Translations under genes and position numbers: made by a program | Shown here: positions 33,480 through 42,118 of the stretch, one piece after another | Numbering within the stretch: position 1 is the stretch's first letter | Layout of the letters: each line of letters starts with the position of its first letter | Source of the DNA: Agrococcus jejuensis | Lineage (GTDB): Bacteria; Actinomycetota; Actinomycetes; Actinomycetales; Microbacteriaceae | Reading direction: 5' to 3' | NCBI RefSeq assembly: GCF_900099705.1 | Contig: NZ_LT629695.1 | Coordinates: forward strand, 1,364,001 to 1,428,000 | DNA: 64,000 bases | The notes under the pieces: generated by a model | The model's input: the letters and a program-made list of their open reading frames with translations, nothing else | The model's database searches: none | What the model was told of the DNA's origin: nothing

Positions 33480-34472
33480 TCAGGAGGCGCCGAGGCCGAG
33501 GCCGGCCCGCAGCGCCTCGCGCAGCAGGTGCTCGAACGTCTGCGAGCCCGGCGCATCCGGCCGGAGCGTCTCGAACGCGTGGTAGGCGCCGGGCACCTCG
33601 ACGACCTCCACGGGCACGCCCGCGGCGCGCAGCCGCGACGCGTAGGCGAGGTCTTCGGCGTGCAGCAGGTCGAGCGAGCCGACGCCGATCCATGCGGGCG
33701 GCAGCCCGGCGAGGTCGGCCCGACGCGCGGCCGCCGCGTACGGCGAGGTGCCCGGCGCGCCCGCGAGGTACGCATCCCACGCGAAGCGATTCGACGACGC
33801 CGGCCACGCATAGCGGCCGCGGTCGTCGACGCGGCGCCTCGTGCGGTCGTCGAGCATCGGGTAGACGAGCGCCTGGAACGCCACCGGCAACCCGAGGTCG
33901 AAGCCCGCCTGGGCGGTGCACGCCCCGAGCCCGCCGCCGGCCGAGTCGCCGACGACGGCGATGCGCGCCGCATCCACGCCCTCCGCGTCGGCCGACGCGT
34001 GCATCCACGCCAGCACGTCGACGCAGTCGTCGATCGCCGCCGGGAACGGATGCTCGGGCGCGAGCCGGTAGTCGACGCTCACCACGCGCACGCCCAGCTC
34101 GGCCGCGATCGCCGAGCACCGGGCGTGCGACGCGACCGGATCGCCCATGACGTAGCCGCCGCCGTGCACGTGCAGCACGGCGGGCACCGGAGCGCCATCC
34201 GTCGCGGCCTCGTAGACCCAGACGCGGATCCCGCGCCCATCCCGCGCCCGCACGAGCCGATCGGTCGCGACGACGCCGTCGGCGATCGCCGTCGGCCGAG
34301 GCCGCACACGGCGGAAGAGCGCCGCCATCGGCCGCACGAGCTGCACGTCGGGCAGCAGCAGCGCCGCCGACCGGTACTGCGGATCGACCTGACCCGCCGC
34401 CGCGACGCGACGCGCGACCGCACCTCCCACGGCCGCGCCAAAGCCGAGCACCGCCAGCGAGCGCACGCTCAC
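33480..34472 (-). CDS. HSL-type alpha/beta hydrolase (esterase)
   Basis: A 330-aa esterase of the hormone-sensitive lipase group. The oxyanion motif HVHGGGYVMGD, the nucleophile elbow GDSAGGG and the C-terminal His in GAYHAFE are present. The N-terminal hydrophobic stretch (AVLGFGAAVGGAVA) may be a weak membrane anchor. It starts at GTG 34472, overlapping the stop of the upstream gene by 4 bp (GTGA), so the two are co-translated. The family hydrolyses short acyl esters or lipids; a lipid substrate fits the glycolipid-binding neighbour. Confidence 0.9.
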   Translation of the reverse strand: MSVRSLAVLGFGAAVGGAVARRVAAAGQVDPQYRSAALLLPDVQLVRPMAALFRRVRPRPTAIADGVVATDRLVRARDGRGIRVWVYEAATDGAPVPAVLHVHGGGYVMGDPVASHARCSAIAAELGVRVVSVDYRLAPEHPFPAAIDDCVDVLAWMHASADAEGVDAARIAVVGDSAGGGLGACTAQAGFDLGLPVAFQALVYPMLDDRTRRRVDDRGRYAWPASSNRFAWDAYLAGAPGTSPYAAAARRADLAGLPPAWIGVGSLDLLHAEDLAYASRLRAAGVPVEVVEVPGAYHAFETLRPDAPGSQTFEHLLREALRAGLGLGAS

Positions 34473-35044
34473 GCGGGCATCCGCACCGGCAGCACCCGCG
34501 TGGCGAAGCCCTCGTAGTCGACGACCACGCCGTCGCCGTCGACGAGCAGCGTGAAGCCGCCGTGATCGCGGTCCTCGTAGCGCCACGCATCCATGCCATC
34601 GACTGGCTCGAGCCGCGTGTACGTCTGCTGCACGCGGCGCACGATGAGCGACGGCACGTCGATCCACGCGACCGCCATCACCGCCTCCTCCCCCACGCCG
34701 AGATGGCCGAGGCGGCGGATGGGGATGGTGTTCGTGAGCGGGGTCGCGGCGACGTCGACGTCGGTGACGCCGTCGAGGATGGGGCGGTGGCGACCGTCGA
34801 CCGTCCAGCGCCAGCCGTCGGTCGTGAGCTCGACGACGCGCGAGCCCGACGTCGCGAACGCGCGCACGATCGCCCGCACGGGGCGCGACTCGTTCGTGAC
34901 GTCGATCGTGAACGAGCACGACACGGCCGCGGGCGTCGCCAGCACCTCGGTGGCCTGGTACCGGCGGCCGCCGTCGATCGCCGAGACGCGCGCGACGCTG
35001 TGCCCCGTCGACTCGTCGGATCGCTGCCAGGCGTACATGCGCAT
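34469..35044 (-). CDS. Putative glycolipid-binding family protein
   Basis: A 191-aa protein that resembles the putative glycolipid-binding family (PF06475, DUF1089). The pattern of strands with LTTDGWRWTVDG, VDVAATPLTNTIPIRRL and VQQTYTRLEP is characteristic: the WRW strand and the TNTxPIRRL turn are the family's best-conserved parts. The start at 35044 has GAGGAGG upstream. It is soluble, and its translation is coupled to the HSL-type esterase. The biochemical role is not known; ligand binding is the family's assigned property. Confidence 0.8.
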   Translation of the reverse strand: MRMYAWQRSDESTGHSVARVSAIDGGRRYQATEVLATPAAVSCSFTIDVTNESRPVRAIVRAFATSGSRVVELTTDGWRWTVDGRHRPILDGVTDVDVAATPLTNTIPIRRLGHLGVGEEAVMAVAWIDVPSLIVRRVQQTYTRLEPVDGMDAWRYEDRDHGGFTLLVDGDGVVVDYEGFATRVLPVRMPA

Positions 35045-35145
35045 CCCGACCTCCTCATGCCAGGCCCCAGGCGCGACGGTACGCCCGCCACCTGGACGCG
35101 TGCACCCCTTGCGCGCGGGGTACGAGCGACTTCGGGGCACACGAC

Positions 35146-35178
35146 GACGGCCCGCACGCGCAGGGCGTGCGGGCCGTC
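35146..35178 (-). terminator. Strong hairpin after the MetE-like gene
   Basis: A perfect 14-bp stem, GACGGCCCGCACGC and GCGTGCGGGCCGTC, with a 5-nt loop, lies 12 bp beyond the stop codon of the minus-strand gene ending at 35191. Confidence 0.8.
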
Positions 35179-35190
35179 GAGCGACGCGGG

Positions 35191-36393
35191 TCAGCGCACG
35201 CGGCGCGCGCCCTCGCCGAGCGACGCGAGCTTCGCCCACGCGATCTGCTGGTGCACGCGGCCGCCGAGGCCGCAGTCGGTCGACGCGACCACCCGGTCGC
35301 GGCCCACGACATCCACGAATCGCTGGATGCGCTGCGCCACGAGGTCGGGATGCTCGACCACGTTCGTCGCGTGGCTCACGATGCCCGGCGCGAGCACGAG
35401 GTCGTCGGGCACGGCGTCGCCCAGCTCGCCCCACACGGTCCACTCGTGCTCGTGGCGCACGTTCGCCGCCTCGAACGACAGCGAGCCCACGTTCGCGTCG
35501 AGCACGACCGGGAGGATGTGACGCAGCTCGATGTCCGTCGTGTGCGGACCGTGCCACGAGCCCCAGCACAGGTGCAGGCGCACGAGCTCCTTCGGCAGGT
35601 CGCGGATGGCGTGGTTGAGCGCCTCGATGCGGATGCGCGTGAAGCGCTGGTAGTCCTCGACGCTCGGCTCGGGGCGGATCTGGTCGAAGTTCTCGGCCAG
35701 CGACGGGTCGTCGATCTGCACGACGAGCCCCGCGTCGGTGATGGCCGTGTACTCCTCGCGCACCGCATCCGCCCACGCGAAGATGTGCTCCTCGTCGGTC
35801 GCGTAGTGCTGGTTGCCGACGCGGGCGGCGCTGCCCGGCGAGATCGCCGTCAGGAACCCCTGCTCCCCCGGCTGCAGCGCGGCCTTGAGGTTCGCGATGT
35901 CGGCGGCCACCTGCTCCTGGCCCGTGAACGCGATGGCGCTCGTCGTGGTCGGGAACGCCGTCGCCTGCTCGCCCGTGCCGATGCCTGCCGACGGGTCGGC
36001 GTACGCCTCGGCGAACGCTGTGAAGTCGCGGCGGTCGAGGAACGCCGTGAGGCGCACGTCGCCCGGGCTCGACAGCACGGGCGTCGGCGTGAAGAAGTCG
36101 GTGTCGGTGAGCTCGAGGCCCGAGTAGCGCTGGAACGAGTACGTCCACCACGCGCCGTAGTCGATCGCCGCCCGCATCGTGTGCCCGTACTCGCCGTCGC
36201 CGACGAGCGTGATGCCCGCCTCGCGCTGCTTCGCGACGACGTCGGCGACCGCTGCAGCGACGGCCGCCTCGTGCTCGCCGCTCGGCTGGAACGTGAAGCC
36301 GTCGTCGGACAGCGTGCGCGCCCGGTTCGCCTCGAGGAGGGCGGCGGTGCGCGGCAGGCTGCCTGCGGTGGTGGTCTGGATGGGGGCGGTCAT
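35191..36393 (-). CDS. MetE C-terminal-like methyltransferase
   Basis: A 400-aa protein of the UROD/MetE-like TIM-barrel family, similar to the catalytic C-terminal half of cobalamin-independent methionine synthase (MetE, about 750 aa). The zinc ligands are visible: HLC in RLHLCWGSWHG and Cys in STDCGLGG. The N-terminal half of true MetE is missing, as is usual for the short paralogues, whose methyl donors are often unknown. The start at 36393 gives the family N-terminus TTTAGSLPRT. No cobalamin or SAM riboswitch is recognisable upstream. Confidence 0.88.
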   Translation of the reverse strand: MTAPIQTTTAGSLPRTAALLEANRARTLSDDGFTFQPSGEHEAAVAAAVADVVAKQREAGITLVGDGEYGHTMRAAIDYGAWWTYSFQRYSGLELTDTDFFTPTPVLSSPGDVRLTAFLDRRDFTAFAEAYADPSAGIGTGEQATAFPTTTSAIAFTGQEQVAADIANLKAALQPGEQGFLTAISPGSAARVGNQHYATDEEHIFAWADAVREEYTAITDAGLVVQIDDPSLAENFDQIRPEPSVEDYQRFTRIRIEALNHAIRDLPKELVRLHLCWGSWHGPHTTDIELRHILPVVLDANVGSLSFEAANVRHEHEWTVWGELGDAVPDDLVLAPGIVSHATNVVEHPDLVAQRIQRFVDVVGRDRVVASTDCGLGGRVHQQIAWAKLASLGEGARRVR

Positions 36394-36466
36394 GCCGCCA
36401 CGGTAGGTCGCGTGCGGTCGGGGTCGCGAGGCGGGACGACGCGGGGCGTCACGGATGCGGGCGAGC

Positions 36467-36612
36467 TGTGCATGTGGGCGGGGTGGCAGGGCTGCATGCG
36501 GGATGCCGGACCGCTCGGGTGCACATCTCACCCGGGTGCGCCGGTGGAATGTGCGCGTCAGCGGCGGTTCGAGGCGCTCAGCGCCACGAGAGGCTGGATT
36601 CGCGCACATCCC
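36467..36612. repeat. Possible pair of 3'-end hairpins
   Basis: TGTGCA with GCGG and CCGC with TGCACA pair across 36467-36526; GGAATGTGCGCG (36546-36557) and CGCGCACATCCC (36601-36612) pair across a 43-nt loop. Both lie just beyond the stop of the gene ending at 36621. The pairing is weaker than in the other repeat families. Confidence 0.5.
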
Positions 36613-36620
36613 GCCGAGGA

Positions 36621-38765
36621 TCAGCGCCGAGGAGGCTGCGGCGAGTGCGGCGGATGCGGCGGCCACGGCTGCTGCGGCGGTCCCGCCGGTCCCGGCCCCG
36701 GCTGCCCGCCCCACGGCTGCGGCACCGGTCCCGTCGGCGACCCGCCCCATCCGCCGCTCACGGCGACGACCGGGCCCGGCGCGCGCCGCATCGTCTGCAG
36801 GTCGACGGTCGACGCGCGCTGCGTCCATCCGTCCGACGGGTCCTCGAGGCGGCAGCACAGCACGGCCGCGATCGGGATGGTCATGTACAGCACGGCGATC
36901 GTGGTCGTCTCGTCGTCGGTCAGCTGGCCCATCGTGCGCGCCACGATCACGGATCCCAGCACGAGCACCTGCGCCGCGAACGGCGACACCATCGCCTGGG
37001 CGTTGCCCTCCTTGGTGCCTGTGCGCGGCGCGCCGAGCACCAGCAGACCAACGAGGCTCAGCACGACGATGGAGGCCTGCTCGAAGTCGTCCTTCCAGAT
37101 CCCGGGCAGGAGCTGACCGGCATGGGCGGTCGCGAGCGGCACGATCGCGAGGCGCAGCAGCAGGTGCCGGTCGACGACGTCGCGCCCGCGGATCGCACCC
37201 CAGGTCGCGAGCACGAGCACGGCGACGAGGATGACGAGCACGATCTGCGACGGCGCTGCGGCGATGCGCGAGAACGGCAGCCGCAGATCGATGGTCATGA
37301 TGAACCAGAGCTGCAGCGGCACCGCCACGACGATCGCGACGAGTGCGCCGACGCGTCCCGTCGACCTGCGGAACCACGGCACGAGCAACGGGACGAGCAG
37401 CACCGCCGTGAAGGCGAGCGCGAGGAAGTTCGCGTAGGTGAGCGTGAACTGGAAGACGGGGTCGACGAAGTCGCCGTCCGGGGCCACGATCCCGAGCACG
37501 TGCACGAGGCCGAAGGCGAGCAGCGAGATGCCTGCCATCGCCGCGAGCACGAGGATCGTGAGCACGTGCCCGCGCGGCCGCAGCGGCCGCGTGCTCGACC
37601 GCGCGACGAGCCAGACCACGAGTCCTCCAGCGACGATCGCGTGCGGCCACGACGACCACACCGTCGCGTAGCCCCAGAGGTTGCCGTCGTACTCGCCGAA
37701 GAGCCTGGCGAGCGGCCCCATCCGCACGAGCACGATCACGAGCGCGATGGCTGCGGCGACGATCGGCGCCCAGGAGGCCACGAGGATGCGGCGGCCGATG
37801 CGATCGGCGCGAGCGTGCATCTGCTGGGCGTACACGGCGACGGCGAGCATCGCGAGGAAGCCGACGGCGAGCAGCACGGGGAACGCGAGGTCGATCCAGC
37901 TGCGCAGGAACACCCACGGCTCCGGCTCGACGATGCCCGCCCACGTCACGACGCCCCACTGGATCGCGAGCGCGAAGCCCGATCCGACGGCGAGGTGCAC
38001 GCGGGGCGCGGGCAGCAGCGCCGCGAGCACGGCGAGCGCGGCGGACACGACGCCGCTCGCCGCGACGCCCGCGACGAACGGCAGTGGCTGGCCGGGGCCG
38101 GACAGCACGAGATGCAGCGTGATCGCCGTCGAGGCGACCGTCACGGCGACGCCGACCCATCGCAGCCTGGGCGTGCTGACCAGCATGAGCATCGCGGTCG
38201 ACCCCGCGCCGAGCCCGAACGTGACCTGCAAGGCGATCCACCCGATGAAGTCGTGGCCCCAGGCGCGGCTCGGCGCCTCGCCCGGATACTCCTGCACGAC
38301 GCCAGGCGTCAGCAGGATGTCGGCGAACAGGGCCCACGCGGCGAGCAGCACGACGGTGAAGGCGACGGCCGTCCAGGGCACGCCGCGCGGCACGAGGCGG
38401 CGGATGCGACCGGCCCACCACGCGCGCAGCACGCGGGAGACCGTGGTGCGGCTGTCGGATGCTCGCCGTGGCGGGCGCGGGGCGGAGGGGTGGGGCTGGC
38501 GCTGCTGGGGGATGGCGCCGGTCGGCATCCCGTAGGCGGGAGACGGTGGTGGCTGGTGCGGCTGCTGGTGCGGATGCTGCTGCGGTGCGCCGTACGCCGG
38601 CGAGGGAGGGGGCTGCTGCGGGCCGGGCCAGCCGCCAGGCTGACCGTGCGGCGGCGGCTGCATGCCCGGTCGCCCCTGCGGCGGCATCCCCTGCTGCACG
38701 GCACGATGCGGCCACGGCGACCCCTCGCCGGGCGGCCTCTGCGGGGGCGTGCCGCGCGCATCCAT
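36621..38765 (-). CDS. Large polytopic membrane protein with Pro-rich ends
   Basis: Unknown function; about 714 aa. Residues 1-100 are rich in Pro, Gln, Gly and His with two PPPSPAYG motifs. About 15 hydrophobic helices follow (about residues 120-640). The C-terminal 50 residues are again Pro/Gly/Gln-rich. No transporter or enzyme signature was recognised. The start at 38765 (MDARG) is chosen for its position; an ATG 15 nt upstream is possible and neither has a clear Shine-Dalgarno. The ends look suited to protein-protein contacts in the cytoplasm. Confidence 0.75.
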   Translation of the reverse strand: MDARGTPPQRPPGEGSPWPHRAVQQGMPPQGRPGMQPPPHGQPGGWPGPQQPPPSPAYGAPQQHPHQQPHQPPPSPAYGMPTGAIPQQRQPHPSAPRPPRRASDSRTTVSRVLRAWWAGRIRRLVPRGVPWTAVAFTVVLLAAWALFADILLTPGVVQEYPGEAPSRAWGHDFIGWIALQVTFGLGAGSTAMLMLVSTPRLRWVGVAVTVASTAITLHLVLSGPGQPLPFVAGVAASGVVSAALAVLAALLPAPRVHLAVGSGFALAIQWGVVTWAGIVEPEPWVFLRSWIDLAFPVLLAVGFLAMLAVAVYAQQMHARADRIGRRILVASWAPIVAAAIALVIVLVRMGPLARLFGEYDGNLWGYATVWSSWPHAIVAGGLVVWLVARSSTRPLRPRGHVLTILVLAAMAGISLLAFGLVHVLGIVAPDGDFVDPVFQFTLTYANFLALAFTAVLLVPLLVPWFRRSTGRVGALVAIVVAVPLQLWFIMTIDLRLPFSRIAAAPSQIVLVILVAVLVLATWGAIRGRDVVDRHLLLRLAIVPLATAHAGQLLPGIWKDDFEQASIVVLSLVGLLVLGAPRTGTKEGNAQAMVSPFAAQVLVLGSVIVARTMGQLTDDETTTIAVLYMTIPIAAVLCCRLEDPSDGWTQRASTVDLQTMRRAPGPVVAVSGGWGGSPTGPVPQPWGGQPGPGPAGPPQQPWPPHPPHSPQPPRR

Positions 38766-38837
38766 GCAGCGAGCATGCACCGCCTGGGTGCGAGGTGGCA
38801 GGGAGCCGTGCCCCGCATCCGCTCCGCGCCGCGGAAG

Positions 38838-39647
38838 CTAGGCCGCGTCGCCCTTGGGCTTGCGGGCGCCCCACGCCTCGAGCGCCGTCTTCACGAGCAC
38901 GGCCAGCAGGAAGATCGCGAAGAGGATGGTCGCCGCACGCGGGTCGAGCGCTGCGGCGGCGAGCGCGCCGAGGGCGGTCGTCGTGCACGCGGCGAGCCCG
39001 ACGATGCCGGCGGCGACGAGGTCGACGTTCTTGCGCACGAGGTTGCCGATCGTGCCCGAGATGGCGGTCGGCACCATCATGAGCATCGACGTGCCCTTGG
39101 CCACGAGGTCGCTCGACTCGAACAGCAGGATGAGCGCGGGCACGACCACGACGCCGCCACCGATGCCGATGATGCCGGCGAGCACGCCCGTGAAGAGGCC
39201 GACCGCGACGAGGCCGGCGATGGTCCAGCCGTCCAGCTCGATGCCGTCGCCGCGCTCGGGCACCGTGAGGAACAGCTGCACGGCGACCGCGAGCGCGAAG
39301 ACCATGAAGATGATGCGCACGACGGAGGTCGGGAGGCGCGAGAGCAGCAGCGCGCCGATCTGCGCGCCCACGACGGAGCCGGCGGCGAGCAGGGCGGCGG
39401 CGAGGATGTCGACGTGGCCCGGGATGGCGTAGGCGATGACGCCGACGGCGCTCGTCGGCACGATGGCCGCGAGGCTCGTGCCGCTCGCGAGCTTGCGCTC
39501 GAGGCCGCCGAACGCGAGCAGCAGCGGCACGATCACGATGCCGCCGCCGACGCCGAAGAGTCCCGACATGAAGCCGGCGACGAGGCCGATGGCGACGAAC
39601 GCCACGTAGCGGCGGGGCGGGCGGGTCTCGAGCGGCATCCTCACCAT
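38838..39647 (-). CDS. TSUP-family transporter (TauE/SafE)
   Basis: A 269-aa membrane protein of the TSUP (sulfite exporter TauE/SafE) family with about eight helices. Two homologous halves each begin with the typical Gly-rich motif: GFMSGLFGVGGGIVIVPLLL and GVLAGIIGIGGGVVVVPALI. The family moves sulfite, sulfoacetate or other organic anions. ATG 39647 and an ATG 9 nt later are both possible. It is a single gene between the polytopic protein and a family D repeat. Confidence 0.9.
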   Translation of the reverse strand: MVRMPLETRPPRRYVAFVAIGLVAGFMSGLFGVGGGIVIVPLLLAFGGLERKLASGTSLAAIVPTSAVGVIAYAIPGHVDILAAALLAAGSVVGAQIGALLLSRLPTSVVRIIFMVFALAVAVQLFLTVPERGDGIELDGWTIAGLVAVGLFTGVLAGIIGIGGGVVVVPALILLFESSDLVAKGTSMLMMVPTAISGTIGNLVRKNVDLVAAGIVGLAACTTTALGALAAAALDPRAATILFAIFLLAVLVKTALEAWGARKPKGDAA

Positions 39648-39682
39648 CCTGGCACCGCGCGCATCCGCCGCTCACCGTCGTC

Positions 39683-39758
39683 GATTGGGCAGTAGATGCT
39701 GTCTCCACGGCGTGTCGACGACATCTACTGCCCACTCGAGCGCATCTACTGCCCAATC
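39683..39758. repeat. 3'-end palindromic repeat, family D copy 2
   Basis: An inverted repeat with ends GATTGGGCAGTAGATG and CATCTACTGCCCAATC and a third unit, ATCTACTGCCCA, inside. The arms pair perfectly. It ends 4 bp from the stop of the following MFS gene on the minus strand. Confidence 0.85.
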
Positions 39759-39762
39759 GCCA

Positions 39763-41064
39763 TCAGGCGGGGGCGGATGCGGGCAGCTCCGCGCGCGGGC
39801 GCACCGCGGCGCACACGATGCCGGCCGCGACCATCGCGACGGCGCAGATGGCGATGAGGATGCGGAAGTCCATGACCGCGAGCAGTGCGGCGCCGAGCGC
39901 GAGGAAGCCGAGCTGCGGCACGTTGATCGCCGCGTTGAGCGCCGCCGACGTGCGGCCCTGCAGCCGCGGCGGCGTCACGCGCTGCCGGTAGGTGACGACG
40001 CCCACGATCGCCCACGGCACGCTGAAGCCGATGAGCAGCTGCGCGAGGCTCATGCCGCCCCAGCGCATCCACGCCGCGTCGGGCTGCAGGACCAGGAACG
40101 CGAGCCCGACCACGAGGCCGCCGCCCAGCAGCGCCAGCCCCCACGCCACGAGGTGCCGCTCGCCGATGCGGCGCAGCACCGCCGCAGCCGTGAGGCCGCC
40201 GACGACGGCGCCCGCACCCTGCACGGCCTGCAACGGGCCGAGCGCCTCGGGGCCAGCACCCGTGCCGACCTCGACGAAGGGGAAGACCGTCGCGTTCAGC
40301 AGGCCGTTCGCCGCGAACGCGAGCGTCATGACGATCGTGAGCAGGCGCAGCGTCGGCTCCGACAGCAGCTGTCGGAACCCCGCGGTGACCTGCCGGATCC
40401 ACGGCTCGTGCGCGTCCTCGAGCACCGCGGGCGACTCGTCGATGCGCGTGCGAGCGAGCACGAACGCCGTCGCGAGGAAGCACGCCGTCGTGAGCAGCGC
40501 GACGGCGCCCGGGCCGACGGCGACGTAGAGCACGGTGCCGAGCGGCGGGCTCACGATGCGCATGGCGTTGTCGATCGACGAGAAGGCGCCGTTCGCCGAC
40601 GCGAGCTCCTCGTCGGGCAGCAGGTCGCGCAGCAGCCCCGACTGCGCCGCGCCCGTCACGGTGGCGACGAGGCCGTAGCCGAACGTGACGACGAAGACGA
40701 GCCACACCTGCTCGGGGCCCTGCACGAGCAGCAGGGATGCGACGAGCGCCGCCCCGCCGAGGTTCGCCCCGATGAGGAGGCGCCTGCGCGAGACGCGGTC
40801 GACGACGTGGCCGACGAACGGCGCGAGCAGCGTGGGGGCGCCGAGCGCCAGGAACACGAGCGCGCCCGCCGCATCCGACCCCGTGAGCTGCCGCACCCAC
40901 ACCGCGAGCATGATGTACAGCGCGCTGTCGCCGAGGTTCGTCGCGACCCAGCCGACCGTGAGACGGCGGAACGCCGGGCGACGGAAGGGCGAGGCGGGCG
41001 CCGCGGTCGTCGTGACGGATGCCGGCGGGGTCGGCGGTGCGGGGTCGGGCGTGGCGTCGCTCAT
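39763..41064 (-). CDS. MFS transporter (enterobactin-exporter/MDR-like)
   Basis: A 433-aa, 12-helix major facilitator of the DHA3-like group, with VGWVATNLGDSALYIMLAVW at helix 1, a loop 2-3 motif GHVVDRVSRRRLL and no substrate-binding signature. Such proteins commonly export drugs or macrolides. The start at 41064 (MSDATPDP) fits. It follows an ArsR-type regulator gene with a 98-bp gap on the same strand and is probably controlled by it. Confidence 0.88.
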   Translation of the reverse strand: MSDATPDPAPPTPPASVTTTAAPASPFRRPAFRRLTVGWVATNLGDSALYIMLAVWVRQLTGSDAAGALVFLALGAPTLLAPFVGHVVDRVSRRRLLIGANLGGAALVASLLLVQGPEQVWLVFVVTFGYGLVATVTGAAQSGLLRDLLPDEELASANGAFSSIDNAMRIVSPPLGTVLYVAVGPGAVALLTTACFLATAFVLARTRIDESPAVLEDAHEPWIRQVTAGFRQLLSEPTLRLLTIVMTLAFAANGLLNATVFPFVEVGTGAGPEALGPLQAVQGAGAVVGGLTAAAVLRRIGERHLVAWGLALLGGGLVVGLAFLVLQPDAAWMRWGGMSLAQLLIGFSVPWAIVGVVTYRQRVTPPRLQGRTSAALNAAINVPQLGFLALGAALLAVMDFRILIAICAVAMVAAGIVCAAVRPRAELPASAPA

Positions 41065-41162
41065 GGTGGCTCCTGGCTGGAGGGCGTGGCACTGCGTCGG
41101 GCGGTCGCGCGGGCGCGACGGGATGGCGCGACGCCCCATGGCGCGCGCGGGCGATCGAGACG

Positions 41163-41786
41163 TCAGGCCTCGGGGGTGGGAGGCGTACGCGGGTCGGGGT
41201 TGAGGGTCGCGAAGAGGTAGCCGCGCCGGCTGCCGGGCGGGCGCTTCGACGGGTCGGACTCGCGTCCGGGGAGGTGCGCGGTGAGCTGGGCGATGCTGGT
41301 CGCGAGCTGCTGCATCTCGTCGGGCGTCGCCCAGAACGACGACAGGTTGATCGTGACGACGTCGGTCCACTCGGGCGTCTCGGGGACGCTCTGCAGGTAG
41401 TCGACGACGCGGGCGGCCTCGCGCTGCACGTAGAGGGCGCTGAGGGCGGCCGACGAGCGCACCGAGGCGGGGTCGTCGGCGTCGGGGGCGAGGTTGCGGT
41501 GCACGTGCTTGGGGCGCCAGGGCTTGGCGGTGCCGCGCTGCGGTGCGCGTTCGATGTAGCCGGCCTTCTCGAGCTGGCGGAGGTGGAACGAGCAGTTCGA
41601 CGGGCTCTCGCCCACGCGCTCGGCGATCTCGGTCGCCGTCGCCTCGCGCAGGTCGTCGAGGACCGCGAGGATCTCGACGCGCAGCGGATGCGCGAGCGCA
41701 CGGAGCACGGCAGGGTCGCTCGTGACGAGGGACGTCCCGGGTGCGACCTCCGCCGGCTCCTGGGTCGGCTGCTCGCCTGCCGTCAT
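41163..41786 (-). CDS. ArsR-type winged-helix regulator
   Basis: A 207-aa regulator with an ArsR/HTH_20-type DNA-binding domain (residues about 25-95: ALAHPLRVEILAVLDDL, TATEIAERV, SNCSFHLRQLEKAGYIE) and a C-terminal effector or dimer region of about 110 aa without Cys metal sites. The start at 41786 overlaps the upstream 45-codon gene by ATGA. It probably represses its own operon and the MFS gene downstream. TTGAAAG inverted repeats upstream (41961-42008) are likely operators. Confidence 0.88.
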   Translation of the reverse strand: MTAGEQPTQEPAEVAPGTSLVTSDPAVLRALAHPLRVEILAVLDDLREATATEIAERVGESPSNCSFHLRQLEKAGYIERAPQRGTAKPWRPKHVHRNLAPDADDPASVRSSAALSALYVQREAARVVDYLQSVPETPEWTDVVTINLSSFWATPDEMQQLATSIAQLTAHLPGRESDPSKRPPGSRRGYLFATLNPDPRTPPTPEA

Positions 41787-41920
41787 CGCAGGATGCCCTG
41801 CGTGGCGATCGCCGTCTGGCGTGCCTGCGCGTGGCGCTGCTCGGCGGTGGCCGCGGCGCGACGGGTGCGGTGGATCTCCTCGTCGCGGCCGGGGCGGATG
41901 CTGTCGATGATGCGTCGCAT
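41783..41920 (-). CDS. Small protein (45 aa) coupled to the ArsR-type gene
   Basis: A 45-aa basic, helical peptide beginning MRRIIDSIRPGRDEE and ending QGILR. The stop overlaps the ArsR-type start as ATGA, and GGAGCAGATC precedes the ATG. It has many Arg and Gln and no membrane segment. It resembles nothing I know. The tight coupling argues that it is translated, either as a working small protein or only to couple translation. Confidence 0.6.
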   Translation of the reverse strand: MRRIIDSIRPGRDEEIHRTRRAAATAEQRHAQARQTAIATQGILR

Positions 41921-41960
41921 GATCTGCTCCTTCTCGTGCGGTCCTCGGATGAGGTGGTGC

Positions 41961-42008
41961 TTGAAAGAGTACTTTCAAAGCCGTTGCTTCGCAAGACTTC
42001 TTTCAAAG
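41961..42008. promoter_or_regulatory. TTGAAAG inverted repeats, probable ArsR-type operator
   Basis: TTGAAAG (41961-41967) and CTTTCAA (41972-41978) form an inverted repeat; a third half site CTTTCAAAG lies at 42000-42008. They stand 41-88 bp upstream of the small-protein/ArsR-type operon. Confidence 0.55.
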
Positions 42009-42018
42009 CAATCTCGTT

Positions 42019-42056
42019 CGCGATATATCGCGTGTGGTGCGATTCACGATATATCG
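42019..42056. promoter_or_regulatory. Pair of CGATATATCG palindromes
   Basis: CGCGATATATCGCG (42019-42032) and a second CGATATATCG (42047-42056), with centres 26 bp apart, lie 63 bp before the FKBP start and about 100 bp from the divergent operon. They are AT-rich in a very GC-rich background. A PadR-type or similar dimeric repressor could bind; none is encoded here. Confidence 0.5.
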
Positions 42057-42118
42057 CGTCTTGGCATCGCACAAGCCCCATCTCGTCGCGGACTCCCGCA
42101 GTGCGGTTGGATGGGGGC

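Noticed and set aside
36468..39695. A 1075-codon plus-strand frame opposite the membrane-protein genes
   Set aside because: Composition is His/Arg/Glu/Asp-rich shadow sequence with no recognisable domain, and it is antisense to two clear transporter-type genes.
35191..39756. A single 1521-codon frame joining the MetE-like gene with upstream sequence
   Set aside because: Only the last 400 codons are MetE-like. The upstream part is a shadow of the polytopic membrane protein and TSUP genes, which are read in other frames.
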